From CAVTLG01 sp963735495 (GTDB taxonomy: Bacteria; Chloroflexota; Ktedonobacteria; Ktedonobacterales; Ktedonobacteraceae), in contig CAVTLG010000009.1 of NCBI GenBank assembly GCA_963735495.1, positions 62,001 through 126,000 on the forward strand: a stretch of DNA of 64,000 nt. Reading direction: 5' to 3'. Made by a program: the position numbers and the translations under genes. This document shows positions 36,429-46,742 of the stretch, in pieces. The notes under the pieces are model-generated. The model saw nothing but the letters and a program-made list of their open reading frames with translations, was not told the DNA's origin and did no database searches. How positions within the stretch are numbered: the first letter of the stretch is position 1; the number at the start of each line of letters is the position of its first letter.

Positions 36429-38086
36429 CTTATTTTGCCATATTAATGGGTCAATCACTGAAACTTCAAACGGCGGAAATCGCGTAAAACCCACGACAAA
36501 GACTTGCAGTACCCTCGAAACGGGTCAATCCACTTCAACCTATGTGCTACCGAACTGTCCCAGGTGGCATCACGCCTTGCAGTACCCTCCAAACGGGTCA
36601 ATGCACTTCAACTTTGTACGCTATGTGACCGGCCAAAGTCCTCCGTATCTTGCAGTACCCTCCAAACGGGTCAATGCTCTGAAACGCGACGCTAAGCAAT
36701 GCGAAGTCGCGCTGACCTTCAACTTGCAGTACCCTCCAAACGGGTCAATGCTCTGAAACCAGTTGCATACCTTCACCTATGGTTTCCGTGACGCTACTTG
36801 CAGTACCCTCCAAACGGGTCAATGCTCTGAAACCAGCACTACAACGCCAGATGCGCGGCGAAGAGCCAGCTTGCAGTACCCTCCAAACGGGTCAATGCTC
36901 TGAAACACAGGAGCTAGCCGTTCATGAGATCTCCGAGTCACTCTTGCAGTACCCTCCAAACGGGTCAATGCTCTGAAACCACTCACTGGCGTGGAGAGCG
37001 AGATCTCGATGATATTCTTGCAGTACCCTCCAAACGGGTCAATGCTCTGAAACTATAGTTGAAATATAGGTGATTTCACACTGATTTGTACTTGCAGTAC
37101 CCTCCAAACGGGTCAATGCTCTGAAACAAGACATCAGGAACTTGCAAAACAAATGCAAGCCATCTTGCAGTACCCTCCAAACGGGTCAATGCTCTGAAAC
37201 CAACTGAATGGAGTGCCACTGATCACCCTTCTTGAAGCTTGCAGTACCCTCCAAACGGGTCAATGCTCTGAAACACCGCATCGAATTGCCGCAACACATC
37301 ATTGATCGACTCTTGCAGTACCCTCCAAACGGGTCAATGCTCTGAAACCGGCAACGGTTCCGTGTGCGCCTCTTGCGAAGCCGTCTTGCAGTACCCTCCA
37401 AACGGGTCAATGCTCTGAAACTTCGGCATCTAGCCAGGCTGATCGTCGCTCACCTCCTTGCAGTACCCTCCAAACGGGTCAATGCTCTGAAACCGGGCCA
37501 TCGTCTGTGTGGATACAGGCGACTTTGTACTTGCAGTACCCTCCAAACGGGTCAATGCTCTGAAACACGCTGGTGGACTACGCGGCGGGCCTGTACAACT
37601 CACACCTTGCAGTACCCTCCAAACGGGTCAATGCTCTGAAACTTCGCAAGGCAAAGCTAGATGATGAATTGTATGGAACTTGCAGTACCCTCCAAACGGG
37701 TCAATGCTCTGAAACTGCGCATGCCAGGATCTGCGGCGTCTTCGAGGAACACTCTTGCAGTACCCTCCAAACGGGTCAATGCTCTGAAACCTCGTGAGTA
37801 CCTTCGGCGATCCAAGTGAGCAGAGCTCTTGCAGTACCCTCCAAACGGGTCAATGCTCTGAAACTCTGCCTGCGCGTTTTTGACGAGGTCGACGGTCTGC
37901 TCTTGCAGTACCCTCCAAACGGGTCAATGCTCTGAAACCGCTTCTCGATGAGTCACGGAAAGAACTCATCGAGAACTTGCAGTACCCTCCAAACGGGTCA
38001 ATGCTCTGAAACGAGGGTCATACAGCGGATATATTCGCTATTATCCCCTCTTGCAGTACCCTCCAAACGGGTCAATGCTCTGAAAC
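36429..38086 (-). CRISPR. CRISPR array 2: 22 clear 37-bp repeats plus a degenerate trailer repeat
   Basis: Repeats run from 36503-36539 to 38050-38086 at intervals of 72-75 bp. On the plus strand they start CTTGCAGTACCCTCCAAAC and end in ATGCTCTGAAAC. The two leftmost clear copies end in CACTTCAAC, as array 3 repeats do, and a further degraded copy ends at 36464 with a 38-bp spacer after it. Decay at the left and the conserved leader at the right (38087 onward) give the direction: transcription and spacer uptake run right to left. crRNAs would be cut by the Cas6 encoded at 38.4 kb. Confidence 0.97.
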
Positions 38087-38352
38087 CGCCGGCGTCAGCA
38101 CCACCATCGGACCACCTCTCACCCGATTGCGTCGACATAAGCCCCTTCCTGAGCCTCTCAGCGCGTTGATTTCCTTCCATAGTATACACTCCTGATCATC
38201 ATTTGTCCCGTTTTTCGCAAATCGATTTTTGTCCAAAAACAGGGGGGATTTGCGAAAAGTTTTCCCCTCTTTTAACGTAGAATTGCTGCATTTCCTGCAC
38301 AAAAATGGTCCTCTCCAGCAAAAAAAGCGCGTCCCCGTTGCGATTTGCGAAA
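38087..38352 (-). promoter_or_regulatory. CRISPR leader 2: promoter and three GATTTGCGAAA sites
   Basis: On the minus strand GGGACA (38204-38209) and TATACT (38181-38186) are 17 bp apart, and transcription should start about 90 nt before the first repeat. The motif occurs at 38213-38223 (inverted), 38247-38257 and 38342-38352, spacings 34 and 95 bp. The block from 38087 to about 38280 is clearly homologous, in inverse orientation, to 47250-47437. Confidence 0.8.
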
Positions 38353-38375
38353 ATACGTCCAGGAACGCGCTTTTT
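38320..38375 (-). terminator. Terminator of the type I cas operon
   Basis: Complementary arms around AAAAAGCGCGT and ACGCGCTTTTT flank a 28-bp centre that includes the outermost GATTTGCGAAA site. On the minus strand the hairpin ends in a long T-run, about 20 bp after the cas6 stop. It insulates leader 2 from cas operon transcription. Confidence 0.6.
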
Positions 38376-38394
38376 GGCCGGGTTTGCCCGGTCT

Positions 38395-39360
38395 CTATGC
38401 TTCGACGATAGTGTACCAACCACTGCCTTTGACGGCGTTCTTGCCAACATGGATGAGTTCCCCCCACGTCAGCAACTCCCGAAATGGCCCCAGCTCTCCC
38501 ACGTACACCACTTTACCGAGAAAACCACTGGTTGATGTGTAACTCTGCTGACGCCGCGAATAGCCCTGCACCTCCTCCCAACTCGTCTCGTCCCGCTGGC
38601 AGATGATATCACCAGCCAGCTTGATCAGGTCTGGCTGCTCCTCTGAGCGCTCCTCGCCACCCTCCCCGTAGGCCGCTTCAAGACGCGTCAGGCGCTCACT
38701 CAGTCGCAGAATCAGTGGACGAAATGGCGGATGACGTACGACTTTCTCATGCTGCGTAATGCGCGTGGGCGTGAGAAAGTTGAGTTCGATACGCTGCGTC
38801 GAGAGTTTCGCCGTCTTGCTCTTGACCGCCTCAGCCGTAACTGCCAGCGTCGGAGCCTGGACTAGCGCCTTCCCTCGCTGGTAGATGCTGCAACGTTCAC
38901 CCGTGATGGGATGATACGCTTCGATTTGCTGGATACGAAAGTGTCCCCGTCGTCCCGCGTTTTCTGAGAGGTTGCGACCAATGCCGTTCTCCTCAAGCAC
39001 CGGTAACGACATGACAATATAAGGCAAGAGCTGAATGATCGAGCCAAAGAGCGTTAAACCGAAGATCAGGGTCTCGCCAGCCTCATAGCGGCGCGTCGTC
39101 CCCAGGGGTGGCAGGATAATATACGGGCGTGGGATGTCTCGCCCGTACTGATTCTCCTCGCGCAGTGGCGCTACCAGCGCGCTTACCGGACACATACTAT
39201 GCAACGGACATGCTGCACATGAGGGCGATGCTTTATTGGTACAGAAGCGCTCCCATACTGCATTGAACAGACTTCCGCGTAACGCTGCTCCGCAGTGGTC
39301 ATCCAGCTCCAGGGGACTGACGACAACGGCGGTAAACAGAAAATGATAGGTGGTCAGCAT
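38395..39360 (-). CDS. cas6: Cas6 pre-crRNA processing endoribonuclease
   Basis: About 321 residues from the ATG at 39360, which lies 7 bp after the true cas5 stop with an AGGAGG element inside the end of cas5. A cysteine cluster (CAACPLHSMC) near residue 50 and the C-terminal glycine-rich segment (YVGELGPFRELL, VGKNAVKGSGWYTI) mark the Cas6/RAMP family. It cuts the repeat transcripts into crRNAs. It is the only Cas6 here, so it probably feeds both the type I and Cmr effectors. It ends the operon, just before a terminator and leader 2. Confidence 0.88.
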   Translation of the reverse strand: MLTTYHFLFTAVVVSPLELDDHCGAALRGSLFNAVWERFCTNKASPSCAACPLHSMCPVSALVAPLREENQYGRDIPRPYIILPPLGTTRRYEAGETLIFGLTLFGSIIQLLPYIVMSLPVLEENGIGRNLSENAGRRGHFRIQQIEAYHPITGERCSIYQRGKALVQAPTLAVTAEAVKSKTAKLSTQRIELNFLTPTRITQHEKVVRHPPFRPLILRLSERLTRLEAAYGEGGEERSEEQPDLIKLAGDIICQRDETSWEEVQGYSRRQQSYTSTSGFLGKVVYVGELGPFRELLTWGELIHVGKNAVKGSGWYTIVEA

Positions 39361-39367
39361 GGCTTCT

Positions 39368-40161
39368 TTATTCTGCCTCCTGAGCAGGACTGATACGCTG
39401 ATACCAGCTGTATCCACGACTGGAACGGGTGAGCCGGTAGGGCAACACAATAGGACGGTAGATACGCTCCTTGCCAGCAGTCACCCGCTCAGGACTATAG
39501 ATATTCGCGCGCGCAAATGTCAGGCTCTTGCCACAATCATCCAGCAATTGGAGGGTTCCGTTCGAGCGGGAAGTTGCTCACTCCACCGAAGGTGAGATCG
39601 ATAAACTTCGCGCTCGTGCAACTGCTCTTGCAGGTGCGGAGGCTCGACGACCTGAACAAATCCTCCACGCTTGCCAACGTAGTTGATGTTCCCTAAAAGC
39701 ATGGAAAGTTCTTGCGGCAATTCTACCATATCTGCTGCCCCTACCGCGAGTTGGAAAGGCTCGCGGTAGGAGACGTATTCGCGAAAAGAAATTGTGGAGT
39801 AGAAGGGATATTGACCACGCTGCATTTTCTCGGCGAGCTTCTCTTGCATCCGCGCCTCAAACTCCTCTGGCGTCTCCGTTGGCTTCTTGCTATCCTTGGA
39901 CTCAACCGGTCGCCAGATCTTGCTGAAGGTCTTGAAGACAAGGATATCACGCGGCGGGGCCAGGCAGATCGAGAGATCCCGCAAACGTGGGAATAAGGCC
40001 GCACCAGCCTCCACACCAAGCGTACGAATAGCGACATCGAGTAACGCCATTTTGATCGCGTAGGGCGTCATCACCAGCAGCGTTTTGCCTCCCGATGAGG
40101 TAACAGCTGCTGGCTTGAGCGAAAATGGGGCGACCGGCAGATAGCGCGCAATCATCCACAT
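39368..40161 (-). CDS. cas5: Cas5, type I Cascade subunit (apparent frameshift near 39570)
   Basis: The first frame runs 40161-39520 (213 residues, ending EPSNCWMIVARA) and contains the Cas5-like core, including LLGNINYVGKRGGFVQ. The true C-terminus continues in the next frame, SNGTLQLLDDCGKSLTFARA to the stop at 39368-39370, just before cas6. One added C in the CCC run at about 39570 (GAGCGGGAAG on the plus strand) would restore a protein of about 264 residues. Cas5 caps the 5' handle of the crRNA in Cascade. If the indel is real, the last quarter is lost and interference could be weakened; a sequencing error is at least as likely. The short CDS alone would be 39520-40161. Confidence 0.82.
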
Positions 40162-40196
40162 AGTATCATGATCCTTCCTCTCAAGCCAGCATGGCT

Positions 40197-41204
40197 CTAG
40201 TGACTGACGGTCAGCTTATAGGGCGAACTCGCGTCGATCAACGCGCGCATCTGCTGCGCGAAGTCACTGACGGAGCTGAACGATTGTTGTTTGACCGTCT
40301 CACGCTCGGGACCGTTGAGCGCGTCAACAATGCCTGTCAACTGCTGTTTATATTCCTCGCTATCGTCCCCTCCGAGCAAGGGACTGACCAACGGTGCCGG
40401 GATGACGCCGGAACTGGTGGTGATGACACCGTCCAGCGCGACGAGATGGGGCAGTTGGGATGAGCGCATGGCGCCGTTCAATTCAATAAACGTGTGCAGC
40501 AGACTCTCCAGCAGCAGCGCGCTGCGGACCTGGCGCTCGTCTTCGTCGATGGCATAGGACTGCTGGATGTCATTGTAGCCAATACGCGCTAGCTCCAGGT
40601 GACAAACGATGGCGTAGATACCGCTGGATGCCGGACGCCGGAACAGGCTCTGCCCCAGATTGGAGCCAGCTTCACGCTGTCCCGTGGCATCTTCCGCGCG
40701 CTTCTCTTTGCTGCGTTCAGAGACATACTTGACGTGGAGATAGCTTTCGGTGCGTGTCTTCTCCGGCAGACCGATGACCCAACCGAATTCGCTGATCGAT
40801 TTACGTGGGATCGAACGGTTGCCCTCTGTGACGAGCACCCCTGCGACGTCATCAATCGCGCAACGCGCCAGGACCTGATCGATAAATTGTGTGTCCGTCG
40901 TTTTGGTCGCCGTCGTTTCGCTAATAAAGCCACGGTCGGCATTGATGCGGTTGGCGTTGAAACGCTGGCAACTGGCGCAGAGTGCGACGTCTTGCGCACG
41001 AGCGAGCTGGTAAAAATGCTCCATCAGGACGTGCTTCAGCATATCGCCAGAGATGGCGTTGACGCTGTGCAGTTCGCCCGCATGATCGACGATTTCGACG
41101 ATGCGCGTCTGGATCTGGTTGCCCTCACCGCCTTCATTGTTCAGGCTATGCATGTTGAGCGTGGCGCGGGCGGCAATAGAGAGCGATGCGATAGGTGTAG
41201 TCAT
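40197..41204 (-). CDS. cas7: Cas7 (DevR/Cst2-like), type I Cascade backbone
   Basis: 335 residues. The opening LSIAARATLNMHSLNNEGGEGNQ with VNAISGDMLKH is characteristic of the DevR/Cas7 family seen in I-B and Myxococcus-type I systems. Multiple copies coat the crRNA spacer. GAAAGAGGT precedes the ATG, 47 bp after cas8. Together with the small Cas5 and the divergent Cas8, it suggests a MYXAN-like I-A/I-B variety, though the subtype is not certain. Confidence 0.92.
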   Translation of the reverse strand: MTTPIASLSIAARATLNMHSLNNEGGEGNQIQTRIVEIVDHAGELHSVNAISGDMLKHVLMEHFYQLARAQDVALCASCQRFNANRINADRGFISETTATKTTDTQFIDQVLARCAIDDVAGVLVTEGNRSIPRKSISEFGWVIGLPEKTRTESYLHVKYVSERSKEKRAEDATGQREAGSNLGQSLFRRPASSGIYAIVCHLELARIGYNDIQQSYAIDEDERQVRSALLLESLLHTFIELNGAMRSSQLPHLVALDGVITTSSGVIPAPLVSPLLGGDDSEEYKQQLTGIVDALNGPERETVKQQSFSSVSDFAQQMRALIDASSPYKLTVSH

Positions 41205-41251
41205 TCTTTTCTACCTCTTTCTTAACTTGATGCGATACTTTTTTCTCAGCA

Positions 41252-43075
41252 CTATTCAGCTTCTTTGTTTGAGTGGTGCGCGTAGCCGTAGGAGATCAAC
41301 ATCGAGCAGATCAGCCCGGAACCATAACGATCAATGAGTTCGCCGATCTCTTTCAGGTCGTTTTCAGATATATTTGACCGCAATTTATGGGCGCGACGAT
41401 CCTCGGGCGTTAGCTTATGTCCAAGACGCGTTGCCAGTTTCTCTTCCTCGCGCACCGTTTCCTCAGAGTATGCCTGGAGGAATAAGCCCAACTCCTCCAT
41501 AAACTCTGCGGGGCGGTGCGCCTTGCGTTTGAGATCCTGACCTAAGCCATAGCGCGTGTCGTAGGTCCGATCCCCCAACTGCGTGCGCCGATACTGAGCG
41601 GTTATCGTTGACTGTCTGATCGCTGCCGCAATATGCTTAAAACCCTCTTTTTCAAAAATGTCTTTCAGTTTCACACCATCACGCTGGTTATTCATCAGCA
41701 AAACCTCCAATCCTTGTGTCGTGAAGAGTTGCACGAAGCGATTTTTCTCGCGTGCGCTCATCACATAGCTACTATAGGCGGTCGTAAATGCCCAAAAAGA
41801 GTTCAGATCATCACCTGAGAGAAAGTCGCGATAGAAGTGGAGCAATTCGTATTCTTCAGCGCCCTCCTCGCCTTTGCTGTTACGCAACTGGCGGATCAGT
41901 TTGACATGCTCATCGAGTAACTGCTCTGCTGCCGTGACTTGCTCAAGGCTATCCAGAGTAGGTAGCCAGGTAGGTAGCCCGATGGTTGAGATATTCATCG
42001 TGGCATGAGCGCTGCCGAGGAACTTATAGAAGGTCACATCAAACCCGGCTGCCAGACTCACCGGTTCAGGCGGCAACCACCTGGCGAGCAGCGCATGCGG
42101 TTGAAACAGCGTCTGGTATTGCTCAACAAGCACCTGGGCAAAACGCAATGAGGCCAGAATATCCAGTTTTACAGCGGTCGTCGGCCAGAAGACGGCGCGA
42201 AACTGCTTCATCATGCCTTGCAGGAGGGTCAATTTGATCTGCCGGGGCTGGATCACATAGGTTTTGCGATCATCACTGTCCTGCACAACAACGGGCGCAG
42301 CTCCCTCCATGTAGCCACGAAATTTGAGCAATTCTAAGAGCCAGAAACTCTCCTGATTGCCGATGGTGAGTTCACTGGCCTTGGCCCGATTTGCGCCCTT
42401 GCCCGTTGTCGGATTGATGATCTGGAGCGCACTCGCCATCGTATTGCCTTTGATGCCCTCGGCTTTCGCGCGTTGCTGCCAGTCTGCGCTCGCCGCCGGG
42501 ATGTCGTTCAGTGGATGACTGAAGAGTTCGAGCAACAGAGCAATGTGCCAGCGTTTTTGTGCGGGTGTGAGGCGGTCCCAGCGCAGCGCTAGCTCGTTGA
42601 AGGAGCTGGCAATCTTCATCATGTTGATGGATAGATAGTGGCTCAACCGGGTATCTGCTTCAACCAGAGCTTGCAGTTCAGGAGCCTTTTTCAGCCGCGC
42701 CTCCGGTGTCTGAAACGCTGATCCTAGCTTTTTTAGCTGCTCCCGATACGTGCGACTAATGTCTAACTGCTCATCATAAGAAAAGCCATCGAGAGGTGAT
42801 TGTTCGCCTTTTTTGGCTTGCTTCTCGCGTTGCTTGCTAGAGTCAAGTGGGAGCACAATGAGCAATCTCGTGACCTGGTTGTCTGTAAGTTGCTCAGTAT
42901 CAATGTATTGCGGCGCTCCAATGGTGTAGCACGAACCGCAATCTTGCAGGAAGATGCCTTCCTGATTTTGGTGCTGCGCCAGACTCAGGTCGCCGAGAAA
43001 AGATGCGAAGCCGATAGCTACCAGGGCGTCGGCTGACGTACCGCTCATTTTGTCAATAAAGTAATTCGATTGCAT
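41252..43075 (-). CDS. Large Cascade subunit, Cas8-like (divergent)
   Basis: 607 residues with no motif I can name. The call rests on size and position between cas3 and cas7 in a type I operon, where Cas8 (Cas8a1/CXXC or DevT type) sits. A CGSCYTIG pair of cysteines near residue 50 is suggestive of the CXXC group. The middle (residues 130-330) is helical and the C-terminal third is charged. Cas8 would recognise the PAM and recruit Cas3. A perfect AAAGGAGG site precedes the ATG, 5 bp after cas3. Subtype needs a profile search. Confidence 0.75.
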   Translation of the reverse strand: MQSNYFIDKMSGTSADALVAIGFASFLGDLSLAQHQNQEGIFLQDCGSCYTIGAPQYIDTEQLTDNQVTRLLIVLPLDSSKQREKQAKKGEQSPLDGFSYDEQLDISRTYREQLKKLGSAFQTPEARLKKAPELQALVEADTRLSHYLSINMMKIASSFNELALRWDRLTPAQKRWHIALLLELFSHPLNDIPAASADWQQRAKAEGIKGNTMASALQIINPTTGKGANRAKASELTIGNQESFWLLELLKFRGYMEGAAPVVVQDSDDRKTYVIQPRQIKLTLLQGMMKQFRAVFWPTTAVKLDILASLRFAQVLVEQYQTLFQPHALLARWLPPEPVSLAAGFDVTFYKFLGSAHATMNISTIGLPTWLPTLDSLEQVTAAEQLLDEHVKLIRQLRNSKGEEGAEEYELLHFYRDFLSGDDLNSFWAFTTAYSSYVMSAREKNRFVQLFTTQGLEVLLMNNQRDGVKLKDIFEKEGFKHIAAAIRQSTITAQYRRTQLGDRTYDTRYGLGQDLKRKAHRPAEFMEELGLFLQAYSEETVREEEKLATRLGHKLTPEDRRAHKLRSNISENDLKEIGELIDRYGSGLICSMLISYGYAHHSNKEAE

Positions 43076-43080
43076 AGACG

Positions 43081-45696
43081 CTACCTCCTTTCGCGAAAAT
43101 CATCGGCGCGCTGATCGGCGAGGCGCAAGGCACGCACGATGACAAAGTAGAGCCACGTCTCCAGCTCTTGCATGCGACCACGTTCAGGTCTTGTGATCAC
43201 CTGTTGCCCATTTTCTGGCATCAGTTTCCCCTTGCTCTGCGGGTCAGTGCTGATCAGCTTGAGATCATAGGTCCAGGCCAGTCCCTGGCGCGCCAGTTCC
43301 AATGCCTCCTGGATGGCACTGATCGAACCTGGATGGAGCTGGAATGGGTTATAATCGTCCGCGCTGGGTGTATGATGGCGCGCTATCGCTCCACACACGG
43401 CGCGCAAGAGCGCCAACTCCGCATGGTCGGTGAACGTGAGACCCAGACTGTTCACGATCAGTGGCAGACCTGAGACAACGCTCTCGCAGGCATGGTGAGG
43501 CTTTTTGGTCTTCGTGGCATGCTGTAACTTCCGCTGCTCAGGGTTCCGCGCGTCATAGTCGGTCTTGGCAAAGAAGAAATGGGGATGGTGCGCATACGAT
43601 CCCCACCCCTCATGCTCATAGAGCAATGTTTGCCACTCGAACGCCCATTGCTGCCATTGCACACTGAGCTTGCCAAAGTCATGACAGGCAAGAGCCAGGC
43701 GTAGCGCATGGTCAATACTGTTCGCAGGTAAGCCGAGACGCGTCTCCAGTTTGTGCGCAACGTAACCGAGATGCTGGGCAATACCATTGTTGTAGGCTGC
43801 GACCAGTCCACTGATATGCACCTGATAGCTCTGTTGCGTGATCGACGCATAGTCGGGCTTCTTCTTTTTCCCTTCATCCATAAGCGTACTTTGATACTCC
43901 GGCCATGGCAGTTCGGGCCAGTCGTCGCGGAGCATAAAACCGAGCGTTGGGTGATAGGTGGCAAGTTGACTGGGAAGCGCCAGCATCACAGTGCCACGTA
44001 GCGTACGCTCACGTGCTCGCGGATCAGAGAGATAGGGTAGCACAGGCCAATCAAAAACCGTGATCTGGCGACTATCGGCTTCCGCATCTTCCTGATCGAG
44101 TTGGCTGGCAATCGCTTGTCTACAGACCCACTCCACGTCCTCCAGTGTGTCTTTCATCTCCTCGAAAGACTTCCAGTGTGCGGCAAGTGACCCTGGATGC
44201 AGCGAGAAGCTCTGCCACTCCCAGGGCTTTTCACGTATCGTATGCTGAGGATCGTCATGGATCAGCACCTGCACCTGGGCCACATCGCGAATCAGGTTGG
44301 CTACGACGCTGGATGAATGCTCGTTTAAGCTCGTGAAGATATCCTTCACGATGCTCTCTTTGCGTTTCTCAAACCGCTGGAGCAGCTCCGTGTCCTCGGC
44401 TGTATGCACCGCGTTGATCAGCGCTTGCTCGGCTTTAAAATCGATGGGTACGGAGAGATCAAGCCGCTTGAGTTCCTGCACGGTCGCCCGGCAAAGCTCG
44501 CCATGATACGGGAGTGTCGAAGCCTGCTTGCCTGAGGGATCAGTCGGCAACTCATAGACGATGACGTGCCCTTCCTGTTGCGCAAATCTGGCACAGCGTC
44601 CCGCACGCTGGATCAGACTGTTGGCGGGTACCGCTTCAGTGTGCAGCGTCTGCACGGAGATGTCCAGGCCAACCTCAACCACCTGCGTTGCCACGACGAT
44701 GATGTTCCGCCCATGGTACTGCCCATTCTGCCAGCCGTAGCGTCGACCGTCCTTCCACTCCCTGGGAGCTGGTCCCAGTTGTTCCATCACGAACTTTGAA
44801 CGCTCTGTGCGATCTTTGGCTGTCAAGCGACTGTGCAGCAACACCACTTCGCTGTCTGCTCCACCCTGCTCAATGCATTGGCGTAGCTCCCAGTAGCGTT
44901 GTTGCGCGCGCAACACCGTATTGCAAATGACCAGCGAACAGTCTTGATGGCGTGCCAGGATAGCCTCAGCGCTCATGGCGGTATCCGCGACCTCGAAGAA
45001 GCGACGGCGTCCTCGCGCGATCTTTTGCAGCTCCTGCTCGTCTTCGATGGTGACGATCTCGGCATTCAGCAAGACTTTGAGCTGTTCGAGCAGCGGTCGC
45101 GAGAAGGTGGCCGTCATCAAGATAAAAGAGGTAATACCTTGCAAGAGCGAGAGCATCACGAGCGTTGTTGTGCGTGCGCCATAGCAGTGCTCTTCGTCCT
45201 TGAGTGGATACAGATGAAATTCGTCCAGCACCAGGTATGATCCAATCACTGCGCCAACGTTCAAATTTGCCCGGCGCTTCCCAATGCCGTAGGGGATGCT
45301 CAAGAAGCTGGCTAAGAGCTGGTCAATGGTGCAGAAGGTCAGTAGCGACTCGAACTGTGGGTCGTCAGACTGCTCACCGGTCTGAATGGAGATCGGCCTT
45401 CTCCCCAGGCGCTCGTAGCGTCGCCCATAGTCAGTGCCTTCCTTCTGATCCATATAGGCAATGAACGCTTTGTAATCGTCGTAAAATTGCGTGGAGAGCA
45501 CGCGCAGCGGAGTCGCGTAGAGGCAACTCAGCGGTAAGGCATTCGTTCCACCTTCAAGATTGGTGGTGAAGGGTGAGAGCGCCGCCAGAGTCTTGCCCGA
45601 GCCGGTCGGTGCCTGCAAGATGACATTCTTGCCCTGCAAAATGAGGTCACGCACTCTGATCTGAAATGGCCGTAGTCCGCTCGTTGTGCTGGTCAT
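43081..45696 (-). CDS. cas3: Cas3 helicase with C-terminal HD nuclease domain
   Basis: 871 residues. The helicase is first: Walker A APTGSGKT near 28-35, DEFH as motif II (LVLDEFHLYP), TATFSR, and in lobe 2 VVATQVVEVGLDIS and SLIQRAGRCARF. The HD nuclease is at the C-terminus: ALACHDFGKLSVQW near 640, then a GAIARHHTPS motif. The helicase-HD order is the reverse of the common HD-helicase Cas3. It unwinds and degrades the displaced DNA strand recruited by Cascade. Its ATG overlaps the WYL gene by 4 bp. Confidence 0.93.
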   Translation of the reverse strand: MTSTTSGLRPFQIRVRDLILQGKNVILQAPTGSGKTLAALSPFTTNLEGGTNALPLSCLYATPLRVLSTQFYDDYKAFIAYMDQKEGTDYGRRYERLGRRPISIQTGEQSDDPQFESLLTFCTIDQLLASFLSIPYGIGKRRANLNVGAVIGSYLVLDEFHLYPLKDEEHCYGARTTTLVMLSLLQGITSFILMTATFSRPLLEQLKVLLNAEIVTIEDEQELQKIARGRRRFFEVADTAMSAEAILARHQDCSLVICNTVLRAQQRYWELRQCIEQGGADSEVVLLHSRLTAKDRTERSKFVMEQLGPAPREWKDGRRYGWQNGQYHGRNIIVVATQVVEVGLDISVQTLHTEAVPANSLIQRAGRCARFAQQEGHVIVYELPTDPSGKQASTLPYHGELCRATVQELKRLDLSVPIDFKAEQALINAVHTAEDTELLQRFEKRKESIVKDIFTSLNEHSSSVVANLIRDVAQVQVLIHDDPQHTIREKPWEWQSFSLHPGSLAAHWKSFEEMKDTLEDVEWVCRQAIASQLDQEDAEADSRQITVFDWPVLPYLSDPRARERTLRGTVMLALPSQLATYHPTLGFMLRDDWPELPWPEYQSTLMDEGKKKKPDYASITQQSYQVHISGLVAAYNNGIAQHLGYVAHKLETRLGLPANSIDHALRLALACHDFGKLSVQWQQWAFEWQTLLYEHEGWGSYAHHPHFFFAKTDYDARNPEQRKLQHATKTKKPHHACESVVSGLPLIVNSLGLTFTDHAELALLRAVCGAIARHHTPSADDYNPFQLHPGSISAIQEALELARQGLAWTYDLKLISTDPQSKGKLMPENGQQVITRPERGRMQELETWLYFVIVRALRLADQRADDFRERR

Positions 45697-46742
45697 GACT
45701 CTTCCTCCAGGAAACGCGCCAGCAGATCTGCGCCCTCTCCCATCGCGTTGCTGGCTGGTTGCGCGGCAATGCCATAGTGACGGCTAGAACGCCGCACGTC
45801 AGCAATCATGCGCTCACGCAGCTCAGGTGGACTCAGTACGATACAGTCTGAACCCCAGCCGCGAATCCAGTTTTCAATTTCGAGCGTGTCGCCAATCGCT
45901 ACCGTGAGTTCGCAGCCTGCGGGCGTATCGACGATCTTTTGCGATGGATGCCAGAGCGTTTCTTTGACGCGTCGTGTGACATAGTGCGAGAAGCGCAGGC
46001 GTACTTCGATCAGTTCGTCACCGCCTGACATGACTCCCCATGCGCGCTGGAGTTGTGCAGGCCCATCAAAGTGCTGCGGGATGGTGAAGGGTTCATCGGT
46101 GAGCTGTGCTGAGATCATGCGTTCGAGCTTGTACGTACGCAACTCACCCGGCGGCGAACTTTCCCCAATGGCGTAGATGGTGCGTCCAATACCCGATGGC
46201 TCCAACAGGTACGGCGAGAAGGTACAGGTAAATTTGCGCTTGCGGGGTGGTTCATAGAGCAAACGCACGTTATGACCAGTGGCCCAACCACAGGCGATAG
46301 CTTCAAAGACGCCAGAGCGGTCGCTGGAGCTGTGTTGGCGTTGTCGCGCCATCTCAACGAGGAGACGTTGATGGGCCTGTAAGGAACCCGGTAACGCGTC
46401 AACGAGTTTGGTGAGCGCCAGGATCACGTGTCTGTTCTGCTCATCATGGATCTGCGAGAGCAGACGGCCTGCGATATAGAGGGCGGTCGCTTCAGCCAGG
46501 TTGAGATGAACCTGGAGTTGTGGTATCTTGGCATCTTCTGCCAGCAGCCAGAACTGCCCATCCTTCCGCAGTGGCAGGCGTCCACTGATATCCAACTCAT
46601 CGATGTCGCGCTTGACGGTATCGTCACTCACGCCGAGTTTCTCGGCGATCTCGCTGGTGCGCAGACGTACGCCTGGTTGTTCAAAAAGTTTTTGTAAGAG
46701 GAAATGTCGGTCGGATTTATTTTGTGCATCCGATTTCGGCAT
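45693..46742 (-). CDS. WYL-domain transcription regulator of the cas operon
   Basis: 349 residues. The N-terminal winged HTH is at 10-70 (TSEIAEKLGVSDDTVKRDIDELD), and the WYL region at about 155-245 (VRLLYEPPRKRK, FSPYLLEPSGIGRTIYAIGE, YKLERM). The C-terminal WCX part follows. WYL proteins bind nucleic acid or nucleotide ligands and often repress CRISPR or other defence operons. It is first in the cas operon and overlaps cas3 by ATGA, so it is probably autoregulatory. GGAGGT lies before the start. It is a candidate reader of the leader motifs, but nothing shows that directly. Confidence 0.92.
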   Translation of the reverse strand: MPKSDAQNKSDRHFLLQKLFEQPGVRLRTSEIAEKLGVSDDTVKRDIDELDISGRLPLRKDGQFWLLAEDAKIPQLQVHLNLAEATALYIAGRLLSQIHDEQNRHVILALTKLVDALPGSLQAHQRLLVEMARQRQHSSSDRSGVFEAIACGWATGHNVRLLYEPPRKRKFTCTFSPYLLEPSGIGRTIYAIGESSPPGELRTYKLERMISAQLTDEPFTIPQHFDGPAQLQRAWGVMSGGDELIEVRLRFSHYVTRRVKETLWHPSQKIVDTPAGCELTVAIGDTLEIENWIRGWGSDCIVLSPPELRERMIADVRRSSRHYGIAAQPASNAMGEGADLLARFLEEES

